In this document: positions 12,501 through 22,575 of the stretch, in pieces
How positions within the stretch are numbered: the stretch's first letter is position 1
Layout: each line of letters opens with the position of its first letter
DNA from: Stephanodiscus triporus
Taxonomy: Eukaryota; Bacillariophyta; Thalassiosirophyceae; Thalassiosirales; Thalassiosiraceae
Length of the DNA: 43,234 nt
Assembly (NCBI GenBank): GCA_036939755.1
Contig: JALLAZ010000137.1
Location: 1-43,234, forward strand
Direction of reading: 5' to 3'
The notes under the pieces: model-generated
Told to the model about the DNA's origin: nothing
The model's database searches: none
Seen by the model: the letters and a program-made list of their open reading frames with translations, nothing else
Translations under genes and position numbers: made by a program

Positions 12501-13724
12501 GTGGAAAACCGGTTTCGTCACCTCCCTGTCACTGATGATAATGGGAACATTGTAGGATGTCTAAATATTGCAAAATGTTTGAACGATGCGATTTCAAAGC
12601 TTGAGAGGGCCCAGGACAAGAATGATTCTGCTGCTCAAGATGCGGTTAAGCAAGTGACGAGTATACAACTTGCCGGAGGTGCCAACCAAGCAGCTACTTT
12701 GCAGGCTCTACTAGGACCTCTGTTAGCCCATGTATTAGGTGGCAAATCATCCCCCACTCTTAGGTCTGTCCTGGTTGGAAAGCCGTCGAATATTGTAAGT
12801 CCAAACTTGAATGTACAAAAAGTTGGATGTATGATGGCACACGCTAGAAAAGCTGCCTTGGTCGTGGAAAGTGACAAGCTGGTTGGAATATTCGGATTCA
12901 AAGATATGATGACGCGAGTTGTTGCCAAGGAATTGCCGTTGGATAGCACCCCTGTATCTGCTGTGATGACTCCAAACCCAGAGTTTGTACCTCCTGAGAC
13001 CACGGTGCTGGAGGCACTGCAAGTCATGCACGATAACAAATTCCTTACTTTGCCTGTTTGTGAAAATGATGGTCGGGTGGTAGGACTTGTAGATGTGATG
13101 GACTGTGTCCATGCTTCAGGCGGTGCCGAGGGATGGAAATCTCTGTTTGATTCTGCACTTGATGAAGATGATGTCTCTTCGGTTTTGACGGACAACAAGA
13201 GCCAAATGCCACCTCCTCTAGTGGCTACATCTCACCCAAACAATATCCCTCTACAAGTAGAAATAGGCAAAGGGCTGCAGGGTGACCAAGATTCTATTGG
13301 TGAGAGTTCTACCCTCCAAAACCCTGTCAGCACAGTTGAGTCAAGGGCGATTCGATCAGCGGTATTCGAAGATCTTGTGGTGTACAAGATTGTCGATGAT
13401 GCCGACCAAACATATGTGATACGTGCAGGAAAGACAGTAGACTCCATATCCGAAGCACTGAAAGGAAAAATACCCAACTTTGATTCTTCAACTGCAGTGT
13501 TCAAATATTTCGATCACGAAGGCGACGAAATTCTCATCAAGAGTGATGAATGTTTGGATGAGGCTGTTCGGTCATCCGCCCAATCGGGTAACAAGAATGT
13601 CAAATTATCTATTAAATCGAAGAAAATCTCTTCGATGAATACCATGTTTATGCTTGCAGGCGGGACAGGGTTGGTAGCCGCCATTGCAATTGCTGTCACG
13701 ATTGTCCTGAAGCCTAAGAAATAA
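6571..13724 (+). CDS. Class XXIX myosin: motor, IQ, coiled coil, eight CBS domains, PB1, membrane anchor
   Basis: Unconventional myosin, 2272 residues in the model 6571-6630, 6794-8767, 8834-9894, 10001-13724. Motor domain about 20-920: P-loop GESGAGKT (264-271), switch I NARTLKNDNSSRFGKF (321-336), switch II DIYGFENF (577-584), actin-interface strand VRCIKPN (795-801). About three IQ-like basic helices follow (930-1010), then repeated 35-45-residue coiled-coil units with cores such as KKDFNQATKFQAEIEEL (1010-1370). Two copies of a four-CBS block start near 1437 and 1777, giving eight CBS domains (four Bateman pairs). A PB1-like domain begins near 2156, and a hydrophobic anchor with a Lys tail ends the protein. 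This order matches the described class XXIX architecture of stramenopiles. CBS pairs usually bind adenosyl nucleotides, so nucleotide-sensing cargo transport is an inference. An in-frame TGA at 8792-8794 is removed by a phase-compatible 66-base intron. Confidence 0.9.
8768..8833 (+). other. Probable 66-base intron containing the in-frame TGA in the myosin gene
   Basis: The motor frame runs up to HQKFGG, then meets TGA at 8792-8794, then resumes in the same frame with the typical NFITPKFGND and HYAGEVRY segments. GT at 8768 and AG at 8832-8833 would join FGG to SPTKEVL in phase 0. Acceptors at 8845 and others are also phase-compatible, so the exact right edge is open. Confidence 0.55.
11214..13253 (+). 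repeat. 1020-base tandem duplication encoding the CBS array
   Basis: Unit A begins at 11214 and unit B at 12234, both with AAGCTTCGTCCG. Matching landmarks keep exactly 1020 bases (340 codons) between them, for example GACACTGATGTTACGCGTCG starting near 11349 and 12369. Each unit encodes four CBS domains. Spacing is codon-exact and nucleotide identity is patchily high, so the duplication is selected in frame or partly homogenised. The right edge of unit B is approximate. Confidence 0.85.
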
Positions 13725-14097
13725 ACACAACCTTGATGTATACTCATGAGTAAACGAAGGAATATTGAAAATTCACCCAATTCTTTTAAAGTCATAGTTC
13801 ATCCTTTGGTGTAATGAATACTGTATGCAACAATACATATCTAGTATGATGCAACATCATCACCTCTCAACTTTTACAGCAAACGACCGCGAGAATCAAG
13901 ATTCAGATGTTTCCAAGAGTACATCTTTTAAGACTTAGTGTCTGCTATGTAGATAGTGGAGTGAACAGGAGAAAGATTGGTCGTCAGCTCCACCACTTAC
14001 GCTTCAGCTGCATCATCAGTGCCGCTTGGTGTGAGATTCATATCGTTTACTATTCACGATAAAGTAATACCTTTAAGTGTGCGTGTACTCCCACAAC
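13725..14097. other. Convergent intergenic region
   Basis: AT-rich sequence between the 3' ends of the myosin and CHR transporter genes. It should hold both 3' untranslated regions and polyadenylation signals. No coding or structured element was recognised. Confidence 0.4.
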
Positions 14098-15677
14098 CTA
14101 AAAATCACCTCCTTGTTCACACCAATTGACCTGTCCAAGACCCAAGGCGTCCTGATGGAGTATGGCTCCAAATATTCCACCGGCGAGAACGACAAATGGC
14201 GCAGCGACGCCATACACCATCGCGAGAGTGCCAGCCAGCACAAATACCATCGCATCTGCCGTCGTAGCGACCGCACTCTCGTATAGAATAATACAAGCGG
14301 CACCCACAAGACCAATCGCGGCGGCGTTGACACCATTCAATCCTGATTTGAACCATCGAAGGCGTCGTAAGCGACACCAGAATGGCACCATCGCCTGGAC
14401 AGTACGAACAAAAACAAACGCAGTGAGTTTGGTTTAATTTGGTTGGCAAAATATTTCAACACAATTATGTGACTTACAAAAATCAAAATAACTCCGGGTC
14501 CCATTATGCCGATCCAGGCGACCAACCCCCCCGTGACACCTTGATAGACAGCACCCAAGTACGCAGAGAAGTTGAACAGTGGCCCCGGCATAGACTGGGT
14601 AAGACCCAATCCTTGGAGAAATTCATCTTTTGTCATCCAATTGGGAACAACTTCATCCTGAAGCATGGGCAAGACGACCTGCCCACCTCCGAATATTAAT
14701 GATCCAATACGAAACATTATCTCGAAGATTTCGAGGTACACATTCACGGTCCTTCCTTCCTTCTTAGCTCTGGCCACAATCGTTATGGTAAAAGTCAAGA
14801 TGACTGCCCAAAGAAGAAAGATGAGCCCGCCCACCCAAAGGGGAATGCCAATTCGTTTCATAGTAAGATCCGACTCCGCGTCCCATCCCGCACTCGCGGA
14901 TTTGTAGACTCCATATGGATTCTTCCTCCTCGAATCGATGTACGTGATGAACCCACCAGCGACTAGCAATAAGGGGTACACGAATTGCGTTGCGTTCGGC
15001 GAGATCTTCTCATCTCCGTTGACCAGGAGCGACAAGATGGTGGAAACGAGGCATAATACAACGCCCAGCCTGTCAAGACTTTTCCCGAAGCCGTAGAATG
15101 CCTGGAACACCAAGCTGACCGCAGCGGGCGCGAGTCCGACGAGGTACCATGGAGGATTGTTCGGATCGACGAACGTCGCGATCAACACGCCGCAGGCGAT
15201 CAGAACGACCAGCCCGGGCAGGTTGAAGAGGAGGAAAGCGGTTATGCCAGCGATCGGGCCCGCTCGCGCCAGAGCGGTCGAGACCACCAGCTGGCTCGAC
15301 GTCGGACCCGGCAGGCCCTGGCCGATGGCGAACAGCTCAGTGAAGGATTCGTCGTCGAACCATTTTCTCTGCACCACGAGGTGATCGCGCAGGATGGCGA
15401 CGTTAGCCTGGGGACCGCCGAACGATATGAATCCGAGGGGGGCGTACGCAACCACGACCTGCTTGTATCGGACAATCCAGGGTATGTCTTCCTCTAGTAG
15501 CTCGGCGGCGGATTTTTCATTTTCCGCGCCGGCGGTGCCGTCGTGGTCGGTGATGCTCTGCTCCGCGTTAGTAGGAGTAGCTGCTCGCTTCTCGGGGTCG
15601 TCTGCGACATCGTCTTCGTTGCATTCCTCGCTCGCGAGCGGCGGCTCTGTAACCGTCTTCGGCTCCTCTGCCGCCAT
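14098..15677 (-). CDS. Chromate ion transporter family (CHR) membrane protein
   Basis: Predicted anion transporter of the CHR (chromate/sulfate) family, 498 residues, two exons: 14478-15677 and 14098-14394 on the minus strand, phase 0. After an acidic 65-residue N-terminus come the first-half signatures APLGFISFGGPQANVAILRD and IGQGLPGPTSSQL, then several membrane spans. The second half repeats them: IMFRIGSLIFGGGQVVLPML, then GLTQSMPGPLFNFSAYLGA. Exon 2 supplies WFKSGLNGVNAAAIGLVG and the last spans. The two repeated halves make this a long-chain (duplicated) CHR protein. Bacterial relatives export chromate; the eukaryotic substrate is not settled and could be sulfate or another oxyanion. 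Start is the ATG preceding AAEEPKTV. It is divergent from the glycine-zipper gene. Confidence 0.85.
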
Positions 15678-16189
15678 TCTGTCTTGAAATGCAGGATGAA
15701 ATTTTATTGATTTCCTGCTGCTGCTGGGCCGCCGCTGATGGATGTTAGACGAGGACCAAGGTTGTAAGATACACTCGAAGTTTTAGTTGAGCTGAGCGAC
15801 AGCCTCCCGACGAGTTTTGTAACCAGACCCAAGACAACGACGATTGTCCTCAACCTATCTCTGAGATACTTATGGTACCGCGCTGCACAAAGGGGCCAGA
15901 AGGATGAAGAGAATATTATTTTCAACATGATGAATGATGATGGTATGTTGTGGAGTCGGTCCTTCGAGATTCATTATTTCTTGCGCACTTCGTCTTACGT
16001 TTGGAATCCATACACGTCATTGCCGTAGGTTTTTTATGGCGCGAAACGGCCTCACCTTTTTGTGCTTTGGCTAAACACTAAACACGCAGTGACCAGCACC
16101 CTCTTCTTCGCCGCTGCGTGGAGGACGAGAATCGATACGATCGCTGGGGTGAACGAGGGAGGAATAAATCGTGCCAAACCCAAACTATT
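15678..16189. promoter_or_regulatory. Divergent promoter region with an E2F-like site
   Basis: Sequence between the divergently transcribed CHR and glycine-zipper genes. TGGCGCGAAA at 16037-16046 resembles the E2F/DP consensus. The reading frame upstream of 16190 has no ATG and is treated as untranslated. Confidence 0.35.
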
Positions 16190-16999
16190 ATGGCGCGTCT
16201 TCATGGCCCTTATGCCATGAGGTTGCTTCGTTTCTGCCTCTTCAACGCCATTTCCTTGCTCCCGCGCACGAATTCGCTAGCCATCCCATCGTCCCTTCGA
16301 TGTCGACATCCTCGAACCATCAGATTAACGACGTTTTTGCGCAACGACCTTCGCGACGAAATCGAGCGATCGGCCCAGCGTCGCGCGTACGAAAATCGAG
16401 CGCGAGGCGGGGGGACGGGTGAGACCGTCGGGGGGGCCATTCTGGGCGGGCTGCTGGGCGGGCCGTTCGGGGCGCTATTCGGCGCTCAAATCGGGGCGTC
16501 GTTCGGGGCCGCTAGTAGCTTGGACAAGGCCCGGAAGGAAGAGATGAGACGCAAGGGCGTCACCCCCGAGATGCTGGATCAGGCGACCGAAATCGGCGTT
16601 GCGCTGAGGCAGGCGGTGGAGGCCCTGCGCGCCACGCGTGAGAGCGTCGATACGAGTCAACAACTGGCGAAGACGTTGGACCGGCAGGAGAAATCGCTAT
16701 ACGAGCGGGCGAAATCCGCGATCTCGTCCGGCGACGAGGAAGTGGCACGACGGTTGTTGTTGGAGAGAGAATCAGTCAAAGAGAAATTGTTGAAAATCCT
16801 CAAGTCAGTGTCAGAGGATCGCAAGCGTCTCGCAATCATGGAGAGCAACGTGGAGGCGTTAGAAACGAGGGCTTTAGAGATCGAGTCTCTGCTAAGAAGG
16901 AGTGTGGGTGCATCGTCATGGCAAGACTCGGCTAATATTGGGTTGTCATTAGAGCCCGAGGATCCATTGCTCAAAAAATTTCGTGATCTTGGAATGTGA
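16190..16999 (+). CDS. Organelle-targeted glycine-zipper and coiled-coil protein
   Basis: Protein of 269 residues (260 if the Met at 16217 is used) with no recognised family name. The N-terminus, MRLLRFCLFNAISLLP, is a hydrophobic signal followed by an Arg-rich stretch, as in plastid or mitochondrial import. Residues about 75-110 are glycine-rich with small residues in a GxxxG-like register (GGAILGGLLGGPFGALFGAQ), the pattern of a glycine-zipper membrane insertion. The rest is a long charged coiled coil, with ERAKSAISSGDEEVARRLLL resembling the helical repeat of PspA/Vipp1-type proteins only loosely. A membrane-associated structural role is plausible. The frame is open from 16118 but its first codon is GTG, so an ATG downstream was chosen. 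Confidence 0.6.
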   Translation: MARLHGPYAMRLLRFCLFNAISLLPRTNSLAIPSSLRCRHPRTIRLTTFLRNDLRDEIERSAQRRAYENRARGGGTGETVGGAILGGLLGGPFGALFGAQIGASFGAASSLDKARKEEMRRKGVTPEMLDQATEIGVALRQAVEALRATRESVDTSQQLAKTLDRQEKSLYERAKSAISSGDEEVARRLLLERESVKEKLLKILKSVSEDRKRLAIMESNVEALETRALEIESLLRRSVGASSWQDSANIGLSLEPEDPLLKKFRDLGM

Positions 17000-17230
17000 A
17001 GACCAGTTGAAAGAATAAAATTAAATATTTATGTTCACAATACTACACTAATGCACACATGTTCTACATTTTTCTTTCGCAATTCTCGTTCATGAATCTC
17101 AATTCTTAATCGATCGGAGTTGCAGACATCGACTGACTGCATCGATTACTCCTTTCGGTCACGTCGATTTAGGGGATATGTGCACCTATACAGTAGAACC
17201 AAAACGATGAAGCGGCCACAGCGTCAATTG

Positions 17231-17701
17231 TCAGTCCCAACGCCCAGACTCCTTTGGGTATATATCAGGTTGGGTCGCTTTCATCAGCTTCAGATATTCT
17301 TGCAACTGTTCCTTCTGCTCCGGAGTCAACGACGGAACGCTATCCTCTCTCGTCTTCGCCATTTTGGAACCGAATTCTCTCGCACCTCTCAAATGTTCCG
17401 TCGCCTGGTGATGCCTTCTCTCCATGTGGTCTACCATCAAGCCGCGAGAAAAATTGAAGTATACAACCTATGATAAAATTGAAGAGGATCACATCATACA
17501 GAACTGTTTTGAGATTTGAGAAAGAGAGGAGAGCAAGGCCAACCGTCCCCACCACCGCTCCGTTCGAGTTACCTTAAATACGGTGCCGGCGACGACGACC
17601 ACCAGTCCCGCCTTCCAAGCACTCTTGTTGTCTGTCACGAGCTTGGCGAAGCGAGAAGAAAACATGTTGTAATTATTTATGGCCGATACTAGATACTCCA
17701 A
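17231..17701 (-). CDS. Small single-span membrane protein of unknown function, two exons
   Basis: Not recognised. Exons 17573-17701 and 17231-17467 on the minus strand join in phase 0 across GTAACT...ATAG to give 121 residues. The N-terminal part has a hydrophobic span, WKAGLVVVVAGTVFKVVYF (about residues 29-47). It is followed by a basic helix with several His and Arg and a soluble acidic helix, SLTPEQKEQLQEYLKLMK, ending GRWD. Size, one span and a charged tail resemble small mitochondrial or ER accessory proteins, but no family is claimed. The Met at residue 13 is an alternative start. It is divergent from the TruA fusion gene. Confidence 0.55.
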
Positions 17702-17965
17702 CGGGTTGCGGGCGATGTGCCAGGTCGCGTGGCCCGCTTACGTTTCCTCTTTGTCGGAGTTTTGAGAAGAGTGAAGAGAATAATGACGCAGAAAGTAGCG
17801 CGATTTCCCCCCTCGGGCGCCGCCCCCCCTTCCCCCCCCTTCGCTCCCGCCAACCCACGCAAAGCCCACACTTCTACAACTACTACACCGCCACCCACAA
17901 CACACCCGCCCTACACTGAACCCAAACCCTCAACTGACGCTCCCGACTCAAATGAAAATCGAACG

Positions 17966-20747
17966 ATGGCATTAATTTCGTGTGCTGGCTGCAATGAGCA
18001 ATTCAGCAGCAGAAACCAATTGTTTCGTCATTTGAATCAGACGGCCAAGACTTGTCTCTCTTCCGAAGAGTACACAAATTTTCTAGTCAAGTCCTACGAA
18101 AAGCGGGAAAAGATTGGAGTGCTCTATGGATATTACCCTGGTACGGATTTTCGGTTCCTCGATCACCATTCCTCTGCGCGCAATGATTCTTCACTGGTTG
18201 GAATCGAAGGGGGACAACATGCTGCTTGTCTGGTGACACTAGCAATCGATAGAGTGTCTTATGGACTCAATGGTGGTGCCAGCGATGCATCGGAAAGTTG
18301 CCCCCCTGCAGCCGCCAACTTCAAAATAAATCGCTCGTATGGATCAACATCGAGAGAGTCCGAATCCGTTGCTCAAGATCCTCATACGGGTGCTATTACA
18401 GAAGTATTGTGTACGACTGCCGTGCCTTTGTTTGGTGACGACGAGACCAATGAGCATACGCACAATGACACACGAACACAAATCAAAGCAAAGACGCTTG
18501 CTTGGGTAACATTTGTAAATGAACAGTTGGATCAAATTCTCGCCTCTATGACAAGTGCGCATATCAACCAATCAACATCACCGAGTGAAATTCATGACTG
18601 GTCGCCAGGAAGGATTCGGGTCTTCGGCAGAGTCGCAATACCACAAAAGAAATTTAACGCCGAAACTGACGTTACGCATCGCCGCGTAGATTATTGTTTC
18701 CCAGCCGACTTGTTGTATGCCTCCTCGAGAGAAGGATTGTCCCAGGCAGCACTACAGTCGCATGCATCAACACTTCAAGATTTTTTTGATTCTTTCCCTT
18801 CATTCCAGCCTGGCAGCAAACCGTATTCAGCTTTTGGCAACGTTCTATCCTATGACAACCGTCCCGATGAAAATACAATATCATACCTCTATAAAATGAA
18901 GCAGATCATGAAACGAATCTCAACACATGTCGAAGAATTGAATGAAAATGACGCTGCGGCTGTTCTAGAAAAGGAATTCCATGATGCCAAGAGGAAAAAG
19001 AAGACGAAGAAGAGGAATGGGTCTGAAATTATTTCAGACAAAACAGCCAGCAGACCTCTCACACCGAAACGGCTGTTAAAGCGAAAGAGATACCACAATT
19101 TTTGTCCCAGAATCCTTGCTCACGACTTCCTTGCCTACCGAAGAGTTGACAGAATATTTCATCGTGCCACTATTAGACTGACAGGATTAGCAGGCATGGA
19201 CAGTGTTGGACCAAAATTATCATCTACAGTAATAGAGAATCGACCTTTCATTGTAATTTCTCTGACAGGAGACTTGTTTTTACAGGAGCAGTAAGTAACA
19301 GTCACTCTATTCCTTCAGCAATTTATGTACATTCAAGCTAATCCTTGGCATTTGCATTTACTCTTTTTCCTTGTCGCAGGGTCGTTCGGATCATTGGTTT
19401 ATTAATAGCAATATGTCGAGGTGTGTCTGTGTACTATCAAAGGGCTATAACTTTTGTCTAAGTCTGCCACACGAGCAACTGAATCTGGTTTCTTGATTTC
19501 ATAGGTGTGATTGGTGATGACATCATCGAATGCATGTTCGACGAAGAATATACCTCTCTGGTGCCTGCGCCACCTGCCCCAAATTTTGGTCTACTGTCAA
19601 GAGAATCCCAGTACATGATGTGGGAAGGACGCATGAAAACAATTCTGAATGCGCGCACGACTGATAGATACCCTGCAATCTCTAGATCGCTCGGGTGGAA
19701 CGATGAAGAGGTGGTGAGGGCTGTAGAAGAATGGGAAAAGATCGTGCTGCAAGAAGTGGGTCGCAGTTGGTACTGGAAGGGAGAGGAGGATGGCCGACTC
19801 AATACAGCGATGCAGTGGTTAGACAATGTATTGCATCCTTGGGCAGCACGGACGCGAGAATCGCTGCATGATTATCATCGATGGAAGGCTTCCAAAACCA
19901 CAAATATCATCGCAGGCCCTTCATTCCTTCCTTTGTTGAAAGATACTGATAATGCTGTTCCACAGTTATTCGAGAAGGTACTATATTGCTTGCGTCAAGT
20001 CGATTCAAGTGGCCTTTGGCCCTCTACAACTCCCAATAGACAATTGGTGATGTTGTCTACTTCCAGTGACGAATCGCAGGCTCAGGCTCTCTCTGTGGCG
20101 CATATGAAGGCGAAGAAGAACTATGATTCAAGGTCATCGGCCTACTCATTTAAAGAAGGCGACGGAGGTGCCAGTGGATCATTTTCGGTAGGTTTCATGC
20201 CTGGCGACCAATGCTGCCAGCCGAAGGCTAATTTACTGTTTCCAGATTTGGTGAAAGCCGCCTTTCAATTGGAGGTGGATCTCTGTCCTGATCGAATCCC
20301 ATCAAGCACCATAGCGATAAATCGAAATGCGCAGTTCCGGCCTCACACAGACAACGGTGCCGGAGCTGGGCAGAGCACCAGCCTGATCGTCGGGCTCGGA
20401 AACTACGTCGGTGGTGAGCTTGTGGTGGAGGGCGCGAAGAAAGACATTCGATACAAAGCAGTGGAGTTCGACGGGTGGAAGCAAAGGTAAGACCTTTAAT
20501 GCTGCTGTTTTTCTTTCCCCGACACTGCATGCCTCTCTGATATCGACTCCTTATCATAACGTGAAATGATAGGCATTGGACACTGCCTTTCCAGGGAGAG
20601 CGCTACAGTTTGGTATGGTTTACACCGAAAGGCAAGTTATGTATGGTCTATTTTCTTCACTGCCTTTATCATCTGTCTCTCTCATTTGTGCCTCACTTTG
20701 TTTAAGTAGGATGCGAAGGTGTTAGAGGCATAGATCTTATCTCATAG
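17966..20747 (+). CDS. TruA-type pseudouridine synthase fused to 2OG-Fe(II) dioxygenase, with zinc-binding N-terminus
   Basis: Predicted RNA-modifying fusion of 814 residues. Exons 17966-19290, 19380-19420, 19505-20486, 20573-20631 and 20710-20747 join in frame; the last donor is GC (GCAAGT). Residues 1-30 hold a CxxC...H...C cluster (CAGCNEQFSS then HLNQTAKTC). A TruA-like region follows: SVAQDPHTGAITEVL could carry the catalytic Asp, FNAETDVTHRRVDYCFPAD is its middle, and PFIVISLTGDLFLQEQVVRI and GLLIAICRG match the C-terminal TruA signature. The last 200 residues look like a 2-oxoglutarate/Fe(II) oxygenase: HTD supplies the first His and Asp, GLGNYVGGELVVEG the core strands, HWTLPFQGERYSLVWFTPKG the second metal His and the 2OG Arg. 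The frame is open upstream to an ATG at 17717; 17966 was chosen because the zinc cluster starts there and 17717 nearly abuts the divergent gene. Confidence 0.75.
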
Positions 20748-21237
20748 CCCCCCAAAATGTGGCCGTCCCTCACATATTATGCCGCCAGTAATGTTGCACG
20801 CGAGAAAATCGTTCAGCCCGCCAAACGAAGAAAAGTCTTTATGAGATCAATATAAATCACGATAAGTCTCTCAAACCTATCACACCAAAACTCAAGTTGA
20901 TTGTCCCGTTTCTTCACTATCTTTGGCGCCTGGCTCTCATGTTGAAAAGATGCGAAGGAGCGAGAGACATAGTGAACACGACAAGTGAGTCGGCATCAGT
21001 TTTCATGAATTTGGAATTCCTCGTCGCTTTTGGTAATAAAAAGCCAGTAGTCACTAGTACCTCACATAATGATATTTGTTATAAAAATGACTATTCCAAT
21101 ACGATAGATATGGAGAAGAAACATCCATTTGCCGAGCTCGGGCATGAATTCGCTATCCTTGTCTTAAAAAGAACAAAAAGGAATGCAGGCCGTAACATTA
21201 CAGCCGATTCTTATTCGCTTTTAGCTTACCNTTTTTA
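20748..21237. other. Convergent intergenic region with an ambiguous base
   Basis: 3' flank of the TruA fusion and of the histone deacetylase. Around 20951-20975 there is a diverged copy of the fusion gene's last exon (shared GATGCGAAGG core, then AGAG.CATAG). Position 21231 is N, seven bases beyond the deacetylase stop, so the assembly is uncertain there. Confidence 0.5.
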
Positions 21238-22575
21238 TTACGAAACCAACTCGGAAGAATGCTCCTTCCTCCCATCGGATCTATCATCGCTTCTATGATC
21301 GGGGTCGTTCGAGCTCCCGTTCCCCATGTCGGCCTTGCAGGGCTCGTCGACGTCCATGCTCCCCGACCCCCTCGGCACGAGCTGACTCTCGACCCCCCCC
21401 GTCTGGATCTGCGTGCCCGGCACCGGCTCCACCCCCCGCAGTATCTCGAGCAGCTGCTCCTTCGTCCTATTCAGGTACTCTTTCGAATTCAGATTTTCCA
21501 TGTTCGAGACAGGCAGGTGCAGGCCGTAGTCCGGACCGAAGTACTCGTAGTAATCGTTGAAGGGCATGTCGTCCTTCACCGGCTCGCCCACGGCCACGGC
21601 CGTCTCGTACGTCCAACACCTCGGCACGTTCCGTAGCGTGTACCCTCCTCCCCCGAGTATCAGCAGCGGGACGTTGAACGTGCGCATGAAGCCGACGCAC
21701 TCGGCGTGTCCCTTGACGCTTAGGTTGAAGCACCCGAGCCTGTCGCCCGAGAGGGAGTCGGCGCCGCACTGGAGCACGACCGCGCCTGGCGCGAATCGCT
21801 CCATGACCGCCGCCAGGACTGGCTTGAACACCGACTGGTACGCCGCGTCGTCCATCCCGTCGTTGAGGGGGAAGTTGATGGCGTAATTCTTGCCGTCGGC
21901 GTATCCCACGTCGAGGACGTCCCCGGTGCCGGGGAAGTACTCGCCGAACTTGTGGAACGACACGGTCATGACGCGATTCGTCGAGTAGAACGCCTCCTCG
22001 ACGCCGTCGCCGTGGTGGATGTCGATGTCGATGTACAGCACGCGCTCGTGCTTCTTGAGCAGCTCGAGTATCGCCAGCACGCAGTCGTTGATGTAGCAGA
22101 ATCCCGACGCCTCGGACTTCTTGGCGTGATGGAGGCCGCCGCTCCAGTTGATGACGATGTCGGCGTTGTCGTCGTTGAGGCGCGCCGCGCCCCCGATGCT
22201 GCCGGACGTGTACAGCTGGCAGAATTCGAAGAGCCCGTCGAAGACGGGACAATCCTCGCCGACGTTGAAGCGCTGGAGCTGTCGGGCGTAGTCGCCCATG
22301 TTGTCGGGGGTGATGACCTTGAGGAAGTTGATGTAATCGTCGGAGTGGAACCGGGTCATGGCCGTGGGACTTATCAGGCGGGGTCGGAAGACGTCCATGC
22401 GCTTGTACAGTCCGTAGTTCACCACTAGGTTGTGGGTCATACGGACGCGGTGGGGCTTCATGGGATGGCCCTGGCCGTAGTGGTAATTGCCCACCTCGGC
22501 GTCGTAGAAATACGACACGCGGCGGGAGGTGGTGGAGATGGGGGAGATGACCGGCGCGGCGGAGGACGTTGTCAT
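21238..22575 (-). CDS. Class I (RPD3/HDAC1-like) histone deacetylase
   Basis: Zinc-dependent lysine deacetylase of 445 residues, single exon, expected to act in nuclear co-repressor complexes. The fold is complete: [20 protein letters not shown] and [12 protein letters not shown] near the N-terminus, [20 protein letters not shown] with the catalytic His pair, [17 protein letters not shown] with zinc ligands, [31 protein letters not shown] with the third zinc Asp, and the glycine-rich [20 protein letters not shown] with the catalytic-site Tyr region. A charged disordered tail of about 70 residues follows, as in class I enzymes. The frame is open upstream to 22875, but homologous sequence starts only after the Met at 22575. 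The upstream part contains hydrophobic and low-complexity sequence and is read as 5' leader. The family assignment is firm. Confidence 0.95.
   Translation of the reverse strand: MTTSSAAPVISPISTTSRRVSYFYDAEVGNYHYGQGHPMKPHRVRMTHNLVVNYGLYKRMDVFRPRLISPTAMTRFHSDDYINFLKVITPDNMGDYARQLQRFNVGEDCPVFDGLFEFCQLYTSGSIGGAARLNDDNADIVINWSGGLHHAKKSEASGFCYINDCVLAILELLKKHERVLYIDIDIHHGDGVEEAFYSTNRVMTVSFHKFGEYFPGTGDVLDVGYADGKNYAINFPLNDGMDDAAYQSVFKPVLAAVMERFAPGAVVLQCGADSLSGDRLGCFNLSVKGHAECVGFMRTFNVPLLILGGGGYTLRNVPRCWTYETAVAVGEPVKDDMPFNDYYEYFGPDYGLHLPVSNMENLNSKEYLNRTKEQLLEILRGVEPVPGTQIQTGGVESQLVPRGSGSMDVDEPCKADMGNGSSNDPDHRSDDRSDGRKEHSSELVS

Noticed and set aside
16118..16189. Upstream start of the glycine-zipper protein
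   Set aside because: The first codon is GTG and no ATG occurs before 16190; the targeting signal starts after it.
20897..21298. 133-codon plus-strand frame containing the N at 21231
   Set aside because: It overlaps the 3' end of the deacetylase on the opposite strand, has no domain and depends on an ambiguous base.
21467..22252. 261-codon Arg-rich frame overlapping the histone deacetylase on the same strand
   Set aside because: Arg/His/Gly-rich out-of-frame shadow of a GC-rich, highly conserved HDAC coding region.
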